This document shows, piece after piece, positions 12,142-24,100 of a stretch of 64,000 nt of DNA (the stretch's first letter is position 1; each line of letters starts with the position of its first letter). The notes below the pieces were generated by a model. It was not told the origin of the DNA. It saw only the letters and a program-made list of their open reading frames with translations, and did no database searches. Where the stretch lies: contig NC_135250.1 of the NCBI RefSeq assembly GCF_964204865.1, positions 4,836,001 to 4,900,000 on the forward strand. Direction: 5' to 3'. The stretch comes from Styela clava. Lineage: Eukaryota; Chordata; Ascidiacea; Stolidobranchia; Styelidae. The position numbers and the translations under genes are program-made.

Positions 12142-15100
12142 TTACATGGATCTCATGCATAACACTCCTGCAGCTTTTGAATTCGCTTTTCGATTTTGCA
12201 TGCCTCCTTCGGTTCCGTAGAATTGACTGACCTTGACTACAATTCTCGTATAGGCGGCATTCATTGAAGGGTAGTCATAGTCCCAGGCTTGGTGAATCGA
12301 CCATTTCCCATTGGCGTTCACTTTGTTAGTCTATAGAAAAAAAATCAAAATTTCATTATTTTAATCATACGGAACTACGTGATGAAGCGAAGTAAGGTAG
12401 TAGGCGTGATAGTCTTACGTAAACCCAACTGACAGCAACATTTTTGTATCAGAATCCAAAAACAATTCCCTGATATATGATTTAAATTTACATATCACAC
12501 AAATATGCTTTTTGAGCACAGATACTAAGTGAAATTATTTCCCGAATTCAACGTGCGAGGATTATACTGGGACCGTATGGGTTGTGTCCCTCCATCTAAT
12601 AAATTAATCTGTTTATTTGCTAATCATGCAATTGGTAACTCTTTAAAGGTCGTATGGCTACCGCAACCTTTTCATATTTATATATATATATATATATATA
12701 TATACATGTGTGTGTACATTTTTTTTTCGATTTGACAACTCTGATTAACTCTCTCTCTCAACGTACCGTAAAGTCAATGGTGAGTCCTATCCATATGTAG
12801 ACAGCTGCTATCGAGTCCCAACTTATCATGGGACTTTTTTTCTTCAAATCGCTTTCCATCAGTTTCATCATGTCTTTATAATGATCAGCCCGGTGAAAGT
12901 AACCTACAGTCCCACCTTTTTCCCTGAAAATTGTAAGAGATTTATCAGATAACTTTACTGAAGGATGTATTAACTAATCCTACGTGCCAGCTCTGTATGT
13001 ACAACTATAATAGTGTAAGGGAAGATTGGTACACTTTTTCTGCATATTTTGAGCCCTATATTCGGTACTCCGGTAGTATGTGAACCAAGATGGCGGACAC
13101 CGGAACGTAGTATGTGTACCAGGTCAGGGTTAGGCTAGAATTTCATTCCAATTTTCCTTATTTTAGTTCTATCACGAGTTCTGGATCTAGCCAACTGCCT
13201 CCCGTAGTATCTGTACCTGAAATTATGGCCTAATCTGGTACGCCAACTACGTTCCGGTGTCCGCCATTTTGGTTCACATCCTACGGGAGTAAACAATCAT
13301 TTCACTTTGCGGGGCTGTGAAATGTGTCTTTCACTGTCCCACCGTGGCCAACCTTCCCCTACTGCGTGTAATATTTTGTCTGACAAACCTGCAAATATCT
13401 TCACCTTCTTCATACGACATTCCTCCAGAGTTTACATAGAATATTGAAAAATAACATCTACCTTGGTATAGCAGTCCATCACAGGGTTCTAAATGTAAAA
13501 TGATTAAAGATGAAACCAATTCAGAGTAATAAATACCAGCCACATCGGCTTGGTCATTTCATATATATATCGAATCTTGCATGACAGCCCACTGACGTGG
13601 AAGTAGAGACATTCAAGTGGGTCATATACATATATATATATCATATTAATTAGGGCACTCCAGAAGTATGTGTGCTAATATGGAGGTGACTAATTTTGTT
13701 CACCTACTTTACATTAAATTGTGTAAAGGGTCTGAAACGTAGGGGGTATATATACTTGGCTCGCACAGACAATCACCGTACTCGTAATAGAACTAAAATA
13801 AGGAAATTGGAATAACATTATGGCCAACCCTAATCTGGTACACACACTACGGGAGTACGTTAATTAGTATTGTATATAGCAGAGCAATTAGCAATGCGTA
13901 ACATAGTTTCCGTGAGCCTGTAACAAATTTTTGTGAATTATTAAATCATAAAATATCCGCGCGAAACTATTTTTAGATGACTAGTAAAAAAAAAAGGTAA
14001 ATGTTGAAATCAGATCAAAACAGAAAAATCACATTGTTATGTAATTGAGTTTGGCTGTTTTGTTTATACTCTACAAATTATTTGAATGTGATATTTTCTC
14101 AATTTGTATTGTCCAACTTTGTAATAATATCACAAAGTTTTGTTTGTGCTCACCATTTTTACTAGCTGGGATATATCTTGGACGTGAAGTAGGACTTCTA
14201 GTTGGAGGTGCGGTACGGCTTCCTTTCCCCGATTCCAAGGCAGAAACACGTCTTTTGAGATCATAAATATCTGAAAACAAATAGCAGGTAAAATAAAATG
14301 TGTTAAATTTGGTTTTCATTTTTGCAATTTATTGCTAAAGGCTTCAGTACGTTACACCGCCATTGCTCGGTATATATGCGTGTAAAGTAATATCAAATAT
14401 GAGAGATTTGCTAGTTTTTTCATCGTTCCTATTTGGTAAATACCTCATAGTCCATTTACTTTTACAAACTCCATGAGTAGATAGAACTTTGCGCGAACCC
14501 GTTCTAGGACTGCTGCGACAATCAGCGACCTGTTCTTCATTTTTATTTTAGATGTTAGACGATTGCAGCAGGTGGGCAATGCGCACCGCAGCTGACTACT
14601 AGCATTATAGTTAGCTCTCCAAACGCAAATAATATTCATGTAAAGCGTGTTGTGTCAATGCAGCCTAATGAAGTGGCTACATACATTTTCGGCAACACGG
14701 TAACCTGTTGTTAGTGAGTTCGACACAAAAAAAACTGTTTCGAAACTTTTGAATTTCATCACTGTATATATATGCATTCTATAACAAAAGGTTCCCGTAC
14801 ATTTGAACCCACGACAATTGCACCTGAATACTATTGCACCTATGGAATTTTTTTTTGTTTTACGGATATTTGAACCCATACTAACCCTAACCCATGGGTT
14901 TTAGCACCCGCATATAGATTGATCCCGCGGATATACACTCGGGTTCAAATGTACGTGGGTTCAAATGTACGGTCACCACAACAAAAGCATCCATTATGCG
15001 GGGCTGCCTCTCATAAAGTCACGTTTATTACTCCAGACGCAAGATCTAACCTTTTGTATTTTGGGCAATTTCGTCATTGAATTCCAGCATGGTATCAAGT

Positions 15101-16539
15101 GTTGTTTTGGAAGTTTCCAACAGTGCTAAAAAAAGTAGGAAAAAGAAAACAATATATTAAGATGCTCAGATTACCATATCATAAAGATAGTTGAAACATG
15201 TTTTTTACACAAAACAGGGAATTAAATATCACAAATTTAATATATTATGGTATATTACGAAGAAAATTAATCCGTACAGCAAATACATTTGGCGTTAAAT
15301 TAAAAGTTACATTGAAATGTGTATGATAATGATTCGAATAAAAGTAATAAAATGTCTTACTTGTGACGGCCTTTTGCAACCTGGACACGGACGCTTCGAT
15401 GGATGACAGACTTGCCTTCTTCACGCCTGCGATGTAAAAATATGTAGGTTTTAGACCAAAAATTATGTCCACGAACAATTTTGCGATTCTGAATTATGTA
15501 AAATGTTCTTAGAAGACAAGATGACAGCCAGAGTGGTAGTTTAAAATTGAATGTCGAGGCGTCTATTGACTTCGGCCTATTTTGCTTATTGACAAACCGG
15601 GCCCTGATAACAGCTTGCAGGTCAGGATTACAGATCTCAATAAGTTGCCAAAAACGACCACATGATACGTAAAATCGCCTTTCGACAAAGTTATTCGCTT
15701 ATGTTATTTATAGCGTACTTTGTATGTGTAGGTACTATACGTTTTTGGTCACAGCATCGATTTCATACTTACTTCCAACTGCGCCATAATTTCCAGTACC
15801 GGATACTTTTTCGATATTTTCAACCAAGGCTGCAATAACTTTAGCTTGACTGTATATTTGAGACAATTTTTGACTTTGTTCCACCGCCGGCTCTGAATCT
15901 GAAAAATTGAAAAAAAAAGTCGAAAAATTACAGGAGAGGTTAAATTTAACGATAGCGAATTTCTGCTGTGCTTCGCTTATTTAGATGCCCTTTAGCGCCT
16001 CATGGTTTGTGGAAAATAGAACTTTTGGTGCATATCTTCGATTGGTGCATGTCTTTCAGTGAACATATACGAATAAACAAACAATTATATGTCGGACAAG
16101 GCTAGACGGATGGCTCCGTTGGCGAAATCTTTCGCGTGGAACTTACCCAAAGAGCAAAGCCAACGTACACGACAAATGTAATACTACTTTTACATATTAT
16201 TTACTAAAAAATGACTCGATTTTGTCGAGGAAATATTGAAATATAAAATAAAAATATTGTGTTATAAAAGATATTTAATTGTTAAATAAAAGTATGTAAA
16301 AGCAAAAATGTGCTTGCGGATTGCTAACGGTATTTGGTAATTGGTAAATCCCATCTTTCTTATCGATTGTTATATTCCTTTTTCAAAATCGAAATCGTCT
16401 TACCTGGATGTGGATCCATTGCTCTTCTGTTTGACGGTTCGCTAGAATGGCTCAGGTCTAGTTTTTCTTCGTTTGCAGTTGCAAAACCGATCAATGTGGC
16501 ACAGAACAGAAACGCGAGAGAAAATACTCTTTGCGCCAT
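12142..16539 (-). CDS. Secreted coiled-coil C-type lectin-like protein (8 exons, 339 aa)
   Basis: Exons in transcript order: 16539-16404, 15898-15773, 15426-15361, 15125-15051, 14270-14154, 13488-13335, 12923-12767, 12330-12142. All have GT/AG borders and the phases join to 1020 nt. Exon 1 encodes a clear signal peptide (FSLAFLFCATLIGFATA). Exons 2-4 and the start of 5 (about residues 46-145) are rich in Leu/Ile/Val heptads and charged residues (SLSSIEASVSRLQKAVT), predicting a coiled-coil oligomerisation stalk. Exon 5 then has a Pro/Ser/Thr/Arg linker. Exons 6-8 look like a C-type lectin fold: PCDGLLYQGRCYFS, MSYEEGEDICR, GRLATV, IWIGLTIDFT, GKWSIHQAW and a final AAGVLCMRSM. The Ca-site EPN/QPD and WND motifs are absent, so sugar binding is doubtful. 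The layout recalls collectin-like proteins without collagen. The exon 6 donor could alternatively lie a few codons earlier. Confidence 0.82.
12672..12706. repeat. (TA)n microsatellite
   Basis: About 17 TA units in the last intron of the coiled-coil lectin gene, followed by a short TG run. Confidence 0.9.
13063..13291. repeat. Foldback MITE family M (GTAGTATGTG family), copy
   Basis: Left end has TAGTATGTGAACCAAGATGG and CGGACACCGGAACG; the right end has the complements TTCCGGTGTCCGCCATTTTG and CATCCTACGGGAGT. The centre has CTGGATCTAGCC and GTACCTGAAATTATGGCC. Lies in an intron of the coiled-coil lectin gene. Confidence 0.8.
13652..13857. repeat. Foldback MITE family M, divergent copy
   Basis: GCACTCCAGAAGTATGTGTG at the left and CACACACTACGGGAGTACGT at the right. 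Between them are family segments such as AATAGAACTAAAATAAGGAA. Intronic. Confidence 0.65.
14790..14977. mobile_element. 188-bp MITE, second copy of the 11710 family
   Basis: The same sequence as 11710-11912 with scattered changes and slightly shorter. Flanked by ATAACAAAA and ACAACAAAA, a 9-bp target duplication with one mismatch. Lies in the intron between exons 4 and 5 of the coiled-coil lectin gene. Confidence 0.8.
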
Positions 16540-18898
16540 ATTTTTGTTTAGTAATTTTATTTACGGTTATAGGAATACACTAATCGAAATAAAGGAAATT
16601 TTCAGAGAATAGAATGCCACACGAAAGTCAAATTCTTATGTAAAGTAATTGCGATGATTTTGCTGGACAAATTTTATGTATTCGAGCGTATTCTCGAATA
16701 TTTTAAATCTTCAAAAGCGCTTTTTCGGAAAGTTTCTTTGCCCGATAGTCCGATACCAGGCTAGAGAGGAACAAATTTGAAACTTAGAATAATTGGTGCA
16801 AGTTAGCGTTTTTATCCCTTCAGAAACTGGGTTATTATTTTGCCAACGGCAATGATTAAATCTTGTTTTTAACGTTTTGAAAAATATTCCTGGTAAAACT
16901 TTTGTCGTTAAGTGTGTAATAAACAGGTTTGTAAGCCAATTGGGATAATGCAGCTCAGGCACATCGCATGTCTAAGCATAACTTCTGTATTAAAATCACG
17001 CCGTCAGGTTTGTTTGTTACATGCTTGATTTTTGAGACCGCAATTTTAAGATTAAGTCTTTGATTCGATTTTTTTAAACTAAAGAATAATACATAAAATA
17101 GGATGACGTATTTCAAAAACAGTTTTTTCAAATCAGGGGAAGTACCGTAATTGAAACTAGAGTAACCATGAGAAATCTATTTTGAAAATTAGGTAACGAT
17201 GTTTATGAGGAATATTTGTCAAAATAATATCTTTCAATAGGGGTTTTACGTATTATCAAGGCTATATACCAACTTCTGTTAATCCGTGTCGATGATGCGT
17301 GAATTTTTTGAAATACTTGGGAATATTCTAGCCATGCGGCCTACCTTGTTTTTTATTGTTTCATAATGGCACTACGATTAGGTGTTTGATAGCCTGTTTT
17401 GGTTTATCCGACCTCCCCTTCCCCAGTAAAACTGAGTGATTATCTTTTTTCTCGAAATTTGTTTATGACTGATTTTTTACTGGTTGTAAAAAATAAACTT
17501 GACTCGGCGCTATTGAAATGGACCGTTACTCAAACTCCATGTCGTTTGATTTTTTAAATGTTTTTAATTCTTTAAATTCTTCGTTGCTTGATTGATTCAG
17601 CCAAAAATTTAGATCTATTTTTTTCCGGTTAGGTAATGACGAACCGCGAAGATCCTGGTCCTTTCGGTAAATAGTAGCTTCTTACTATCGTTAAATATCA
17701 GTGGATGCTTGTACCGGGCCTTGTTCGGAGAGAATAAACAGACAGCTAAAAAAAAGCATGATGAGTAATCGCTGTTCGAGTTCAACAAGTCTTCAAATGT
17801 TTTTATTACAAGGTTATTTTTACGATTAAATTCTTCAAAGTGATACGACAAATAAAGACTGCAGTATCGTCTGGCGGTATTTCCGCATTTGCTTGTCATA
17901 ACTGATTATTATTGGGTATAGGTATACGATGGAAAAAAGTCTTCATTTAATTTTCCAAACACGTTTACGGAAATTACAAAACGAACAGAATTTTTTTGGA
18001 TTAAATGATCTTTTATTAAATCCCCCTCTTCCCCCTCCCCTACAAGCAAAAAAAAACAATATTATTTATAGTGTCTTGGTAGTTTAAACTACCTTCCTTC
18101 TCAACAGTTAATAACCAATAAAAAACATCGTGTATTGTTGTTGCGAGAAAAGGCGTTGCTTTTGTCCTCAAATTTCATTGGGCCACGTTTCAATTTTATC
18201 ATTTCAAGCAAACAAAAACTGACAATCCATTGTTTGCATTAAATTAATTAAATTATAATTTCCTTTCTTTTATTTATTTATAAGTATGATTCTAGTCTAC
18301 GATTCTCTCTATCCAACAATACCTTGTTCAACTATAAATGCGTTTATACTATTTACATTCCAATGTGTTTTTTGCTGAATTCATTGCCACGTGACCGATT
18401 TAATCAGAAATTTTACCCAAAAATTTGATAATATAATTTGGGTACTCCCGTAGTATGCGCCAAAATTTTTCTCTTCGAAAATCGTTCACACCATTCAGTA
18501 GCAATCTAAATTTTGATTCGAATTCAAGAAAAAAATACTTGATTTCTGTTTATTATTAATGTAAGTTATTTTCAATTTTTCAATTACGATCTTAATTGTC
18601 AAATAATTCTTTTCGCTTGTTGCATTTGCGAAGAAAGCTTATTATGTAATGGTAAACATATACATCAATGTGATGGTAACGAAATACATCACAAATAGAG
18701 TAAATCACATAAGCTTATGGCTGAAATTTCCGCCTTGATTGTAACAAATAAATTATTCAGGTTGCTTTGTAGCTGATGATCATCACGTAATGCTTAAAAA
18801 TATTTTTGTTGAATTTTACATTCCGTCGCCGCAGGCTTATTATTTCATGAATGAAAATATTGTTTCTGCAAACCGCAAAAAATCGAGAATGTTCTCTC
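16540..18898. other. Upstream flank of the coiled-coil lectin gene
   Basis: Putative promoter side of the minus-strand gene. About 16938-18330 is repeated at 8890-9720. No further exon or strong regulatory motif is recognised. A 94-codon frame at 17615-17899 (-) has no recognisable family and is not called. Confidence 0.45.
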
Positions 18899-19132
18899 GG
18901 TACTCCCGAAGTATGTGAACCAAGATGGCGGACACCGTAACGTAGTATTTTTACCAGGATAGGACTAGGCCATGATTTTAGGCACAAATACTACGGGGGT
19001 CTTGGCTAGTCCCCGACCTCGTAATAGAACTAAAATAAGGAAAAATGGAATAAAATTATAGCCTTACCCTAACCCGGTAGACAATCTACGTTCCAGTGTC
19101 CGCCATCTTGGTTCACATACTTCGGGAGTACC
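18899..19132. repeat. Foldback MITE family M, copy
   Basis: GTACTCCCGAAGTATGTGAA with AAGATGGCGGACACCG at the left and the mirrored TCCGCCATCTTGGTTCACAT then ACTTCGGGAGTACC at the right. Confidence 0.8.
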
Positions 19133-19377
19133 GTTCTCTCTGTTTGGGGAGTAACCATTACTGTAGTTGTAAAATTTAATTTTTTATTGTCACCTTTATT
19201 TTTTCGTGCAGAAAAAAATAACATACGAAATTGAAAAATAGCGAAATGTTTACGCACCCCGTTAAGTAAACAATGTGATATTTTTTTTGACTATTTGTAT
19301 AAAATCAACAATCCTTATATCTATCCTCAGGTCATATACTTTTCTATTCAACTTTAAGCAATACTATCTAAAGAGGC

Positions 19378-19696
19378 AAAGGTTCTCAAACGTTGGGGCG
19401 AACCCAACAAGGGGGGGCGTAGACAATTTTTTGAGGGGCGAGAAGCGAAATATAAATAAAAATATTTGTTAGATTTGATCTTGCCCACCTTATTTTGGAT
19501 ATTCACATTTCTTTCTTTTCAACGTTAATGTTCTATCCAATTATTTTCAACTTGATTTTTGAATGAAACATATTTTCCCCTTACTATCTGTTATCTGTAG
19601 CTTATTGTTAGCTAGGTATTTTTGAGTTAGGGCGCGAGACTTGACAAATTTTAAAAAAGGGGTGCAGCTTAAAAAATTTGAGAACCACTTCTGAAG
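19378..19696. mobile_element. Non-autonomous hAT-like element (GGTTCTCAAA type)
   Basis: Left end AAAGGTTCTCAAACGTTGGG and right end AAAATTTGAGAACCACTTCT are imperfect inverted repeats of the hAT type, also seen at 38305-38590. Flanks TAAAGAGG and TGAAGAGA resemble an 8-bp target duplication with two differences. An internal minus-strand frame (19547-19894) runs out of the element and is not convincing. Confidence 0.6.
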
Positions 19697-19914
19697 AGAC
19701 AATGTGGGCTTAGTTGTTTCATGTACTATGTTTATCTGAATTGCTGTTTTTCCCAAACAGATAGTGCCAGAGTTTCCTGCTACATGATAGAGTAATGATT
19801 TGAACTGGTTGAAAAACAACTGCTGATATTCAACTGAGTTCACAAGGAATAGAAAAGTAACGTTACGTTGTCCTGTAAAACTAGGCTTGCACACTTCGAA
19901 TAGAATAGGATCAA

Positions 19915-20203
19915 CATACTTATCCCGGAGGAGAGGTAAGCCGATAAGCCGTCTTAATCATATAGGGAGCCACGGCCCCACGTCTGATTAACAGTTCATG
20001 TCGGGCATGGAATTAGTTGTTTTGCATGGACTTGGCAGTAGAAGAAGCCGTAACCGACCGGTAGTTACGTCAAAAACCCTACGACGACGAAGGGTCCAAC
20101 ATTTCTCTTGGACATAATTATACCTCACGGGATTCGAACCTACTCAGAGTAATCAGAGGTGCTGTGGCAAGCGTATTCCTAACGCTTAGCCCCACGCCGA
20201 GCC
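19915..20203 (-). mobile_element. tRNA-derived SINE
   Basis: The minus strand from 20203 begins GGCTCGGCGTGGGGCTAAGC, resembling the tRNA 5' arm and A box. A perfect B box GGTTCGAATCC follows at 20140-20130, spaced as in a tRNA gene. A tail with GACGGCTTATCGGCTTA-type sequence follows. Related tail sequence occurs near 30836-30935, 34320-34370 and 61960-62060. It lacks a foldable full cloverleaf, so it is not called a functional tRNA. Confidence 0.6.
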
Positions 20204-20711
20204 AGGATTTTAAGCCAAGCAAGTTTGCAACTACAGCACGTTTTTTCGAATACTCGAAGAGAGATCATAGTTGTCACGCTATCATGTTTTTCGTGGAATT
20301 TTTTACAATGGTCGGCTCCTGTTTCTCAAACACATACGTATTGTCAAAAGTATGGCCGAGCGCAACGTCCTAAATATATTTTCAAGTCTGCCAATCTTAT
20401 TCTTTTGACTACGCAAGACCAACAAATATAGTAGGCTGTTTAGTATGCGTCATCCATGGTAATCTAATAAAATTTTGTTTTTAAAAACATACAATAAATA
20501 CATTCAAATTTTCTGTTTGTTTTCTCTATGAAAATAGTAAATACCATAAAATGATATGGCGTTAACACCGATGCCATAGATAGTGGAACAAGATGTGAAA
20601 ATTTGAAATTAGTTATCGAACATAACCACATTGGTGCTAAATTGATGAAATGATAAATGCGTAGAATTACAATATATTGAAAATAACGATGTTACAGAGA
20701 TATTGAATAAA

Positions 20712-20924
20712 AGGCGCTACAGAAGTATTTGTACCAATATGAAGGTAATTAATTTGTTAGCCTACTTTACATCAAGTTGAGCAAAGGGACTGGAACCTAT
20801 GGGTAGGAGGTATATCCCCTTGGCTAACACTAACAGTCCACGAGCTCGTAATAGAACTAAAATAGGGAAATTGGAATAAAATTATGGCCTGACCTTAACC
20901 TGCTACACACACTATGGGAGTACC
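20712..20924. repeat. Foldback MITE family M, divergent copy
   Basis: GGCGCTACAGAAGTATTTGT at the left and CACACACTATGGGAGTACCG at the right. Internal AATAGAACTAAAATAGGGAA as in other copies. Confidence 0.65.
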
Positions 20925-21135
20925 GAATAAAATGTGTTTCTTGCGGCCGATAATAGGAAGTTTATGAAAATGGGCTATTGCCACAAAACGATTACTCAGA
21001 TGAAAGATGAATATATATAAAATCAGTCTGTTTTGTGGGTGTTTGAACGCCACAGAAATGACGGGAAAAAATTGAAGCAATTCTAACAATATTCATATTA
21101 CACTATAAATGAATAGCCTTGTATGTTATGTATTT

Positions 21136-24100
21136 TCACAATTTTATTTCACACATGTACGCAATTAGGAGATTGCAGGATTCATCGTTGAGTTGCCACA
21201 AGTTTTCTGTGCGTACAGCCAGATGCACACAATCCTCGCCATCTCCGGAGTTGTTGGGCTCACCTTCGAACCAGGCTGTATTTTCTATAGTGGACGGCAC
21301 ACCATCAGCCCAAATAAAATCTCCTTCGTTCTTTATATCGTCCAAACCAATCCAGATTGGAGTGTTGCCGGCCACAAGAGAATGCTTTAATTCACTGAAA
21401 AAAAGAATTTACGTTACGATTACGTTGGGCAAAATATGTTAAGCTTATCAATTGAGAAAACAGAATTTTACATTTAGACTGTTTGTTTTTGGACACGTTT
21501 AGTGGCCATAACGATCGTTTCAAAATTTTGTTGTTATTGTTATTTTCTTTCGTCATTATCATTAAAAAATCGCTTTTCTCTTCGAAAACTGGACCAATTG
21601 CTTTGGAATTTTCAGTGGTTCAAGATTGATTTTTTTGCCAGAAGGCTATTACTTTCATTTATTCCTGAATTTTCTATGAATCTTATGAGATCTAATATTT
21701 CATCCAAAATTGCGCTGTATTTATTTTCAATTATGGGAACACGGTTTTTAATCCGCCAAGCGTGACGGCTGACTGTGGAAATTCTTGCGACTGAAAACCC
21801 GGAACTTTTTGAGGGTACGGTACCGGTAACGTCAAAGGTAAACCCTGCTTCGCTCTAGTCCACGTGTCCATATATTTGAGCGTTGCTCTCTTGTTTCTAG
21901 AAAGCAATCGTGAGTCAGCTGACAATCGACAATCTTCTGGGGAATTCCTAATAACACCCGCTTCCAGATGAAGTCAAGCCCCTGCACCACAAATCAAATA
22001 CTTCTTTAGTCGAGTCGCAAATTAGAATGCTCAAACACATTTTTGAATACAACGTATATATGTACATTTTGTTGAATTTCAAAATTTGCCTGCTGCTATA
22101 TCGAGTACGTCTAAATTTGCAATTTTATTTTTAAATATTACTCAAAAATTAGAATATTTTAGCGCAGTGGTACACAAAGAAATATGAGTGATTTTTTCAA
22201 ACTGAAACCGGGCAGAGATGAGGAAAAAGAGTTGACCTTCTGCCTTTATTATTAGGTCCATATGTTTACCAACTTTAAAAAGACATAAAGTACATATAAC
22301 GATCACGAAACTAATTTTTATTTGAAAGCAGCATTTTTTTCGTGTAAGTGCGCCGTGCGTTTTTTCCCTGGTAATATGGCGCCGCACGAACAAAAAGTTT
22401 GGGAAATGCTATTCTAACGTATTAGATGAAGATGATTGAATTTAAATTTTATTTACCTTCGAATTGCTGCAGCCCGAATACCAACTGATGCCAGATTAGC
22501 CGAGTATTTTTGACAGTTTTCTTTAGCAGTTGCATAGTTGACATTATCGAGAAACAATTTATAATGCAAGTTATTACTCGCTTTGAACCAAGTCCTGAAT
22601 TTCACGTTTTGTTTCAGTTGCATTATGAATTCTGAAAACGGTAAAAGCAAGGGTTTCATTTCTACACCTGGGAAAGTTGTTTTCTTTTCTAAAGTTACGT
22701 TTTTACCAGTCTTGGGTAGAATTTCTGAAACCTCTTACTATAAAACAGCCGTGAATCAACGGACAATCGGACTTTCGAGTAGGGCTGTGCATTTACGAAA
22801 TTTCAGAATCGATTAAAACATTTTTTTTCGACCCGAACAGAATCTGGAATACTTGGAAGATATTTGAATTAAAAAAATCGAGTCAATCACTGAGATAAGT
22901 CTCACTGGTCTCGATTCTTTTATTCTACTTTTATGTATGAGGCACAAGACAATCAGCCACTGCTAACTTACGATATGTAAAAAGTTCCTATTTTGAAAAG
23001 ACTTATATATATTTAGATATATATATTTCTGTTTCGGCATTTTCTACCCAATTTAGTACATTGTGGGTGAGGAGAAGGGATTTGGACTCAAGATATGCAC
23101 ATTTTACGTTATAAACGTTAGGCCATCGCGTTCAACTAAATGCTATGAATTGAATCAAAGCTGAATATTAATTACCTTCGGTATCAGTAGTTTCGCAAGA
23201 TCCCTCAGATATCAAACGACCGTTCATCAATTTTCGGATACATAACCCATCTGTGTGATTGACATAATGATTGAATGATGAAAGATTGAAGACTAAACTC
23301 TCTATGAGGTCTAAATGTTTTGGGGAAGTTGTTCAGTTCTAATAGAAGCTACTAGATACGCATACGGATCCACTGACCCGGGGGTGGCCAACTCGCGACT
23401 CGAGAGCCGCATGCGGCTCTTGCACCGGTTTCATGCGGCTCTTTTCGTCTTGTTTATTCTAAGGAAAAATATCTTGCTAATTACTATTCTTCACGTTTCA
23501 ATCCAACATATTATGACTCGTTGCGCGTTTTTTTTATGTCGAAAACACAAGAGCGCCTTCATTCACTTAACTGTACAATTGTCCATTATAACGATACAAT
23601 TGCATTTATTGGTGTGAATAGCGTTTATTGCAAGGCCTGAACGTTTCGTCCTTCTAACTTACAAAGGCATATCTGCTGTTCATGTGTGTTATTATTTATA
23701 ATGTGGCTCTTGGCTGTAATATGACACAAAATGTAGCTATCGATCTCTGACTGGTTGGCCAGCCCTGCACTAGCCGCTAGCGCAAGGGCATTGAGGAAGG
23801 ATTGCGACTTAGTCACACATAACCTCATCTCATATCTCCTGTTGTTGTTGTGAAAAAATCTCCGTCACAACTAATCAACCAAAAGGTTTCGAATATTTAT
23901 TACTTGGGGCTGCTAGAACGAAATGTTTTTTTTTTCAATTTACGCTAAAGTTTTGCTGGTTTTTATAATTCACCGACACACGTTAATATGACATTCGCCA
24001 TTCAGTACAATTTTTCTATCACCAACACTTATTGACATAACAGTGGCCATATATTTCATTTGACCTTCTGTTTCATATTTGAACATTTTTCATTATTTTG

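Larger units (their letters stand above)
10798..12675. repeat. Segmental duplicate partner of 5086-7375
   Basis: Collinear with 5086-7375 and contains the last exon of the intact lectin gene. A part near 10915-11040 (TTTTCTATGAATC then AATCCGCCAAGC) also recurs near 5290-5380 and 21665-21775, so a dispersed repeat is embedded. Confidence 0.75.

Noticed and set aside
17615-17899. 94-codon minus-strand frame
   Set aside because: No recognisable family, no signal peptide and no matching splice partners; insufficient support.
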